Positions 59,845 through 64,000 of a stretch of 64,000 bases of DNA are shown piece after piece. Each line of letters begins with the position of its first letter. The first letter of the stretch is position 1. The notes below the pieces were generated by a model. It was given only the letters and a program-made list of their open reading frames with translations, did not search any database and was not told the origin of the DNA. The position numbers and the translations under genes are program-made. The stretch is from Oscillospiraceae bacterium (lineage in GTDB: Bacteria; Bacillota; Clostridia; Oscillospirales; Oscillospiraceae), in NCBI GenBank assembly GCA_022800525.1, contig JAAWQM010000001.1, positions 1 to 64,000 on the forward strand, given 5' to 3'.

Positions 59845-60863
59845 GCGCCACAGCTGTAGAAAAAACGGAGCTGAGCTATTCACAGAAGGCGGCGGCGGTC
59901 ATCGTGTCCCTGGGGGCGGAAAAGGCGTCCCTCCTCTACCAGTTCATGGATTCGGCGGACATTGAGATGCTGACCCTTGAGGTGGCGCGGCTGGGGATGC
60001 TGGACGCCCAGCAGACGGAGGACGTGCTCACCGAGTTCTATCAGAACTGCATGACCAACAAGGCCATCACTGAGGGCGGCTTGGAGTACGCCCGGACCGT
60101 GCTGGAGAAGGCTTTCGGCAGTCAGGCGGCGAGCAGCCTGCTGGAGAAGGTCACCAAGAGCCTGAAGAACCGGGAGTTCGCCTTCCTGGACAAGGCGGAT
60201 GTCAAGAGCCTGTACTCCGCCCTTCAGAACGAGCGGCCCCAGACCATGGCTCTGGTCCTCAGCTATGTGGATCCCGGCAAGGCCGCAGGCGTGGTGGAGC
60301 AGCTGCCGCCGGAGCGGCAGGTGCGTGTGGTGGAAGCCATCGCCACCATGGAGAGCGCTTCCCCCGCCGCCATCAAGATCATCGAGGCGGAGATGGAGCG
60401 GAAGTTCTCCAGTATGCTTACTACTTCCAATGTCAAGCTGGGCGGCGTGGATTACGTTGCCGACATCATGAACAATCTGGACCGGTCCAGCGAGAAGGCC
60501 ATCTTCGACCGCCTGGGCGTGAACAATGCCGAGCTGGCCGACGAGATCCGCAAGCGGATGTTCGTCTTTGAGGACATTGTCACGCTGGACGACCGGTCGG
60601 TGCAGAAGGTCATTGCCAACTGCGATCAGAGAGATGTGGTGCTGGCGCTGAAGAACGCCAACGGCGAGGTCTCCAACAAGCTGTTCATGAACATGTCCGC
60701 CCGTATGGCGGAGGCCGTCCGGGACGACCTGGAGATTACCACCAACGTCCGCATGAAGGACGTGGAGGATGCGCAGCAGCGCATAGTGGGCGTCATCCGG
60801 GATCTGGAGGAGCGCAACGAAATTGTAATCCTCAAGGGCGGAAAGGACGATATCATCGCATAG
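59841..60863 (+). CDS. fliG: Flagellar motor switch protein FliG
   Basis: A 340-residue switch protein: YSQKAAAVIVSLGAEKASLLYQFMDSADIEMLTLEVARL (FliF-binding N-domain), the EQLPPERQVRVVEAIA middle region, and the C-terminal torque helix with charged residues (LFMNMSARMAEAVRDDLEITTNVRMKDVEDAQQRIV). It couples the stator to the rotor. Length is standard. The start overlaps fliF by four bases. Confidence 0.95.
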   Translation: MSATAVEKTELSYSQKAAAVIVSLGAEKASLLYQFMDSADIEMLTLEVARLGMLDAQQTEDVLTEFYQNCMTNKAITEGGLEYARTVLEKAFGSQAASSLLEKVTKSLKNREFAFLDKADVKSLYSALQNERPQTMALVLSYVDPGKAAGVVEQLPPERQVRVVEAIATMESASPAAIKIIEAEMERKFSSMLTTSNVKLGGVDYVADIMNNLDRSSEKAIFDRLGVNNAELADEIRKRMFVFEDIVTLDDRSVQKVIANCDQRDVVLALKNANGEVSNKLFMNMSARMAEAVRDDLEITTNVRMKDVEDAQQRIVGVIRDLEERNEIVILKGGKDDIIA

Positions 60864-60941
60864 TGACTGCCAAGGAGGGCATGGCGGCGTTGCTGCCGCC
60901 CGGTACATGTCAAGGACGCCTCCCAGGAAAGGACGGTACCA

Positions 60942-61838
60942 GTGCGTAACATTTTGAAAGGATTCCTCAACCTCAGTAATGTGGAGGAATACCGCTTCCC
61001 GGATGCTGCGGAGCTTCAGGAGGAAGAGGAGGCTTCCCTGCCCGACTTTTCGGAGGAAGAGGAGGCGGGCGAGACGCCGCCGGGGGTGGAAGCGGAGCCG
61101 GAATACAGTGAATATGAGGGCTCCGAGGCGGAACCGGCCGCCGAGCCGGAGGCGGCCAGCGGCAGCGCGGCCCGTCAGCCGGAAGCCGGCGGCCCGGTGC
61201 AGTACGCCCAGCTCCAGGCGGAGCTGCTGCTGCGTCAGGCGCGGGAGGAAGCGGAACAGATTCTGGCCGGGGCCAGGGCCGCCGCCAAGGAGGAGCAGGA
61301 GACCATCCGGGCGGGCGCCCGGGACGAGGGCTACCGGGAAGGGTACGCCCAGGGGATCGCGCGGGCCATGGAGGACGCCGTCCGGGATCGGGAGGCCACC
61401 GCCCAGCGTCTGGAGGGCGAGGTTCAGGCTTTCCTGGAGAAGGCAGACATGGCCCGGGAGGAGGTCATGCGGCAGTCTCAGGACGAGCTGCTGGACCTGT
61501 GTATTGCGGTGGCGGAGAAGGTGGTCCGGGTGAGCCTGAAGAGCAGCAGCGAGGTGATCGTGCGGATGATTCAGACGGCCACCGAGCGGCTGAAGCGGCA
61601 GGAGTGGGTACATATTTATATCTCCGGCTGTGACACCAAGGGAATGGCGCAGATTTCACCAGCGCTGACCACTGCGCTGGGGGCGCTGAGCCAGCATGTG
61701 AAGATTATCCCCATGGGGGATGATGAGGGCGGCACCTGCATTGTGGAGACGCCAGAGGAGATCATTGACGCCAGCGTATCGACGCAGATGTCCAATATCC
61801 GGGACCTGCTGAGGGACCAGATGAACGGGCTGCTGTAG
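60942..61838 (+). CDS. fliH: Flagellar export ATPase regulator FliH
   Basis: A 298-residue protein. After an acidic, Ala/Glu-rich N-terminal 90 residues, a long coiled coil with GxxxG-like repeats (REGYAQGIARAMEDAVRDREATAQRL) leads to the conserved C-domain (LLDLCIAVAEKVVRVSLKSSSEVIVRMIQTATERL ... CIVETPEEIIDASVSTQMSNIRDLL). It binds and restrains FliI. GTG start 60942 after AGGAAAGGACGG. Longer than Bacillus FliH owing to the acidic region. Confidence 0.9.
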   Translation: MRNILKGFLNLSNVEEYRFPDAAELQEEEEASLPDFSEEEEAGETPPGVEAEPEYSEYEGSEAEPAAEPEAASGSAARQPEAGGPVQYAQLQAELLLRQAREEAEQILAGARAAAKEEQETIRAGARDEGYREGYAQGIARAMEDAVRDREATAQRLEGEVQAFLEKADMAREEVMRQSQDELLDLCIAVAEKVVRVSLKSSSEVIVRMIQTATERLKRQEWVHIYISGCDTKGMAQISPALTTALGALSQHVKIIPMGDDEGGTCIVETPEEIIDASVSTQMSNIRDLLRDQMNGLL

Positions 61839-61852
61839 TTTTGGGAGAAAGG

Positions 61853-61913
61853 TGCGTTGGGCTCCGCCCAAACCCGCCAGCTTTTGAAAAAGCTGGACCA
61901 AAACTTTTATATC
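61853..61913 (-). repeat. Modular intergenic repeat, copy 3
   Basis: On the minus strand: AAAGTTTTGGTCCAGCTTTTTCAAAAGCTGG, then GGGTTTGGGCGGAGCCCAACG. It lies between fliH and fliI and lacks the central CAGGG/CCCTG block of the other copies. Confidence 0.7.
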
Positions 61914-61949
61914 CGTTATGGGTTTGTGTGACGGGGGAAAGGATGAGTC

Positions 61950-63251
61950 ATGTTCCGCGAGCTGATACCCCAGATCCGGTCGGCTGAGACCATGAGCCGC
62001 ACTGGGAAAATTGAAAACATCGTGGGCATGTCCATTGAAGCCTCCGGCGGCAGGGCGGCGATTGGCGATATCTGCCGGATTTACTCCAATGAGTCGGGGG
62101 GGCAGATTCCCGCCGAGGTGGTGGGATTCAAGAACGACCATATTCTGCTGATGCCGTATGCGAACATGAGCGGGATTTCTGCGGGCAATTTTGTCCGCAA
62201 TACGGGCAAACGGCTGACACTGCCGGTAGGGCCCTTTTTGCGGGGGAGAGTCATCAACGCTCTGGGGCAGCCCATCGACGGTGGGGAGCCTTTTGGACGG
62301 GGGGACACCTTCTCCATTGATTCGGGGTATATCAACCCCATGACCCGGCCCCCCATCCGGGAGCGGATGGAGTTCGGGGTCAAGGCGATTGACAGTCTGC
62401 TGACCATTGGGAAGGGACAGCGTATCGGAATTTTCGCCGGTTCCGGCGTGGGCAAGTCCACGCTGCTGGGCATGATTGCCAAGAACGTCAAGGCCGACAT
62501 CAATGTGATCGCCCTGGTGGGTGAGCGCGGCCGGGAGGTTCTGGAGTTCATGCAGAAGGACCTGGGCGAGGAGGGGATGCGCCGCTCCATTCTGGTGGTG
62601 GCGACCAGCGACCAGCCCGCCATGCTGCGGATGAAGTGTCCCAGCGTAGCGACCAGCATTGCGGAGTTCTTCCGGGATCAGGGGTACGACGTGCTGCTGA
62701 TGATGGACTCCCTCACCCGTTTCGCCATGGCGCAGCGGGAGATCGGGCTGGCTATCGGCGAGCCGCCGGTGGCGAGAGGCTACACGCCGTCCATGTATGC
62801 GGAGATGCCCAAGCTGCTGGAGCGCAGTGGGAATTTCCAGAAGGGCTCCATTACGGGAGTCTATACCGTGCTGGTGGAGGGCGACGACACCAACGAGCCG
62901 ATTGCGGACACGGTGCGCGGCATTCTAGATGGACACATTGTGCTGTCCCGACAGCTTGCGAACGCCAACCACTTCCCCGCCATTGACGTGGGGGCGAGCA
63001 TTTCCCGTCTGATGGTGGAGATCGTCTCCGACGAGCACAGGCAGCTGGCGGGAAAGCTGCGGGATGTCATGAGCGTCTACGAGAAGAACGCGGACCTGGT
63101 GTCCATCGGCGCATATAAGGCCGGGACCAACCCGAAGCTGGATAATGCGCTGAATAAAATGGACGCCATCAACCGTTTCCTCATGCAGGGAATCAACGAA
63201 GCGTTTTCCTACGACGAGAGCCTGAAGCAGCTGCGAAAGATCATGCAGTAA
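61950..63251 (+). CDS. fliI: Flagellum-specific ATPase FliI
   Basis: A 433-residue F1-beta-like ATPase: Walker A GIFAGSGVGKSTLLGM, GERGREVLEFMQ, Walker B DVLLMMDSLTRFAMAQREIGLA, and the FliI/YscN-specific GEPPVARGYTPSMYAEMPKLLERSG. It powers or primes substrate release at the export gate with FliH and FliJ. ATG 61950 follows GGGGGAAAGGATG-type sequence. Confidence 0.96.
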   Translation: MFRELIPQIRSAETMSRTGKIENIVGMSIEASGGRAAIGDICRIYSNESGGQIPAEVVGFKNDHILLMPYANMSGISAGNFVRNTGKRLTLPVGPFLRGRVINALGQPIDGGEPFGRGDTFSIDSGYINPMTRPPIRERMEFGVKAIDSLLTIGKGQRIGIFAGSGVGKSTLLGMIAKNVKADINVIALVGERGREVLEFMQKDLGEEGMRRSILVVATSDQPAMLRMKCPSVATSIAEFFRDQGYDVLLMMDSLTRFAMAQREIGLAIGEPPVARGYTPSMYAEMPKLLERSGNFQKGSITGVYTVLVEGDDTNEPIADTVRGILDGHIVLSRQLANANHFPAIDVGASISRLMVEIVSDEHRQLAGKLRDVMSVYEKNADLVSIGAYKAGTNPKLDNALNKMDAINRFLMQGINEAFSYDESLKQLRKIMQ

Positions 63252-63271
63252 GGCAGCAAGCGTGAAGCGCA

Positions 63272-63355
63272 GATAAAAGTTTGGGCCGCCTTTTCAAAGG
63301 TGGCAGGGTCCAGGGACAGCGTCCCTGGCAGGTTTGGACGGAGTCCAGCACGCAA
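63272..63355 (+). repeat. Modular intergenic repeat, copy 4
   Basis: AAAGTTTGGGCCGCCTTTTCAAAGG, CAGGGTCCAGGGACAGCGTCCCTGGCAGG, TTTGGACGGAGTCCAGCAC. Same order as copy 1 at 35095; it occupies the fliI-fliJ gap. Confidence 0.7.
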
Positions 63356-63394
63356 TTGTCACTCCCGTCACCGAAGACAAGGAACGGAGGATTC

Positions 63395-63847
63395 ATGAAG
63401 AAATTTCGTTTTTCCCTGGAGACCGTCCTGGACTATAAACAGCAGGCGCTGGACGCGCTCCAGGTAGAGCACGGGGCCATTCTGGCCCAGGTGAAAGCCC
63501 AGGAGGCGGAAATCCAGGAGATGGAGGCGGCCTACCGGCATCTGAACGGGGAATTCGCGCGGCGGAAGCTGGAGGGCATCACCATCGTGGACGCGATGAA
63601 GTACGACCAGTACCTGCGGGCCATGGAGCGGCAGCTGGAGGAGGCGTACCAGCACCTGGAGCTGCTGAAGCAGCAGGCCGAGGAGAAGCGGCAGGAGGTG
63701 GTTGAGGCCAAGAAGGAGACCTCCTCCATTGAGAAGCTGCGGGAGAAGAAGCTGGACGGCTATAACAAGGCGCTCCAGAAGAGCGAGGAGGCCATGATTG
63801 ACGAGCTGGTTTCGACAAAGCGTGTCATGGCGGCGCAGAGCGCATAA
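63395..63847 (+). CDS. fliJ: Flagellar export chaperone FliJ
   Basis: A 150-residue, almost entirely coiled-coil protein (KFRFSLETVLDYKQQALDALQVEHGAILAQVKAQEAEIQEMEAAY ... KLDGYNKALQKSEEAMIDELVSTKRVM). FliJ is the antiparallel coiled-coil stalk of the FliI ring and an export chaperone. The start follows ACGGAGG. Position after fliI is conserved. Confidence 0.9.
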   Translation: MKKFRFSLETVLDYKQQALDALQVEHGAILAQVKAQEAEIQEMEAAYRHLNGEFARRKLEGITIVDAMKYDQYLRAMERQLEEAYQHLELLKQQAEEKRQEVVEAKKETSSIEKLREKKLDGYNKALQKSEEAMIDELVSTKRVMAAQSA

Positions 63848-63965
63848 AATAGTGAGCAGCGCCTTTTAAGGCGTTCTCAATAGAAGTACATAAGCCTTTT
63901 GAGAGACGTGAAAGGAGGCGATGGAGTCTCGCGTGATCCCACTCCACCAGAAAGGGGGTGAGCGG

Positions 63966-64000
63966 TTGGGCCGGGCCGTAGGGCTGGCCATACTACCCAC
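63966..64000 (+). CDS. 5' end of the next flagellar-operon gene (cut by window edge)
   Basis: AGAAAGGGGGTGA at 63949-63961, an almost complete match to the anti-Shine-Dalgarno, precedes TTG 63966, from which the frame is open to the edge (LGRAVGLAILPT). Gene order predicts fliK, a hook-length protein, but 11 residues cannot prove it. A second AAAGGAGG at about 63911-63920 stands too close to an ATG at 63922 in the same frame, so an earlier start is possible. Confidence 0.4.
   Translation, partial: MGRAVGLAILP

Overview
The window reads as a chromosomal segment of a GC-rich, anaerobic, spore-lineage, flagellated Firmicute. It most resembles the Oscillospiraceae (Flavonifractor, Intestinimonas or Oscillibacter type); this is inferred from gene content, not from a marker gene. 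Supporting points are the spmA/spmB pair, S-layer homology domains, sigma-A promoters with 17-base spacers, strong AGGAGG ribosome binding sites, oxygen-sensitive glycyl-radical enzymes, a 2x[4Fe-4S] ferredoxin and Bacillus-type flagellar gene order.

Layout. 1-530 holds GC-rich hairpins and no supported gene. 0.5-7.2 kb carries an HD-domain protein, a BlaI/BlaR1-type repressor-sensor pair, a candidate small RNA and a cell-wall-anchored LRR-lipase-SLH protein. 7.2-15 kb is one minus-strand block: two radical SAM family genes, a LytTR response regulator, its histidine kinase, then a promoter with a LytTR-type direct repeat, then two ABC exporter half-transporters. 15-18.3 kb has a TSUP permease and an autoregulated-looking DUF2975/XRE/lipoprotein operon. 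18.4-24.9 kb is a sugar ABC importer with a divergent LacI regulator and PHP phosphoesterase. 25-29.4 kb holds a LysR regulator, two adjacent decayed genes (kinase and GNAT), DUF421/DUF4363, a cysteine-rich Crp/Fnr regulator and a tiny NrdD-like glycyl-radical protein. 30-33.1 kb has pyrG, tRNA-Gly(CCC) and a DUF3796/XRE pair.

33.3-42.4 kb is the metabolic centrepiece: P5C dehydrogenase, an AraC regulator, an M24B Xaa-Pro-type peptidase, a cupin-XRE regulator, and the trans-4-hydroxyproline dehydratase activase and enzyme (HypE, HypD). Together these could release hydroxyproline from proline-rich or collagen peptides, dehydrate it to pyrroline-5-carboxylate and oxidise that to glutamate. 42.6-48.8 kb has an AbrB-like regulator, spmA/spmB, ferredoxin, an orphan ClpC and an unknown membrane protein.

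49-64 kb is flagellar: a PilZ protein, flgM-flgN-flgK-flgL-yviE-fliW-csrA, then flgB-flgC-fliE-fliF-fliG-fliH-fliI-fliJ and the start of another gene at the edge. FlgK carries a large repeat-containing insertion. No flagellin gene is present.

Recurring themes are well-formed promoter and operator architectures readable directly from the bases (LytTR, Crp/Fnr class II, XRE double operator, overlapping promoters) and several families of intergenic inverted repeats found in multiple copies. No completely novel multi-gene system is certain. The best candidates for something undescribed are the LytTR-controlled exporter pair, the Crp/Fnr-controlled mini glycyl-radical protein and the FlgK insertion.
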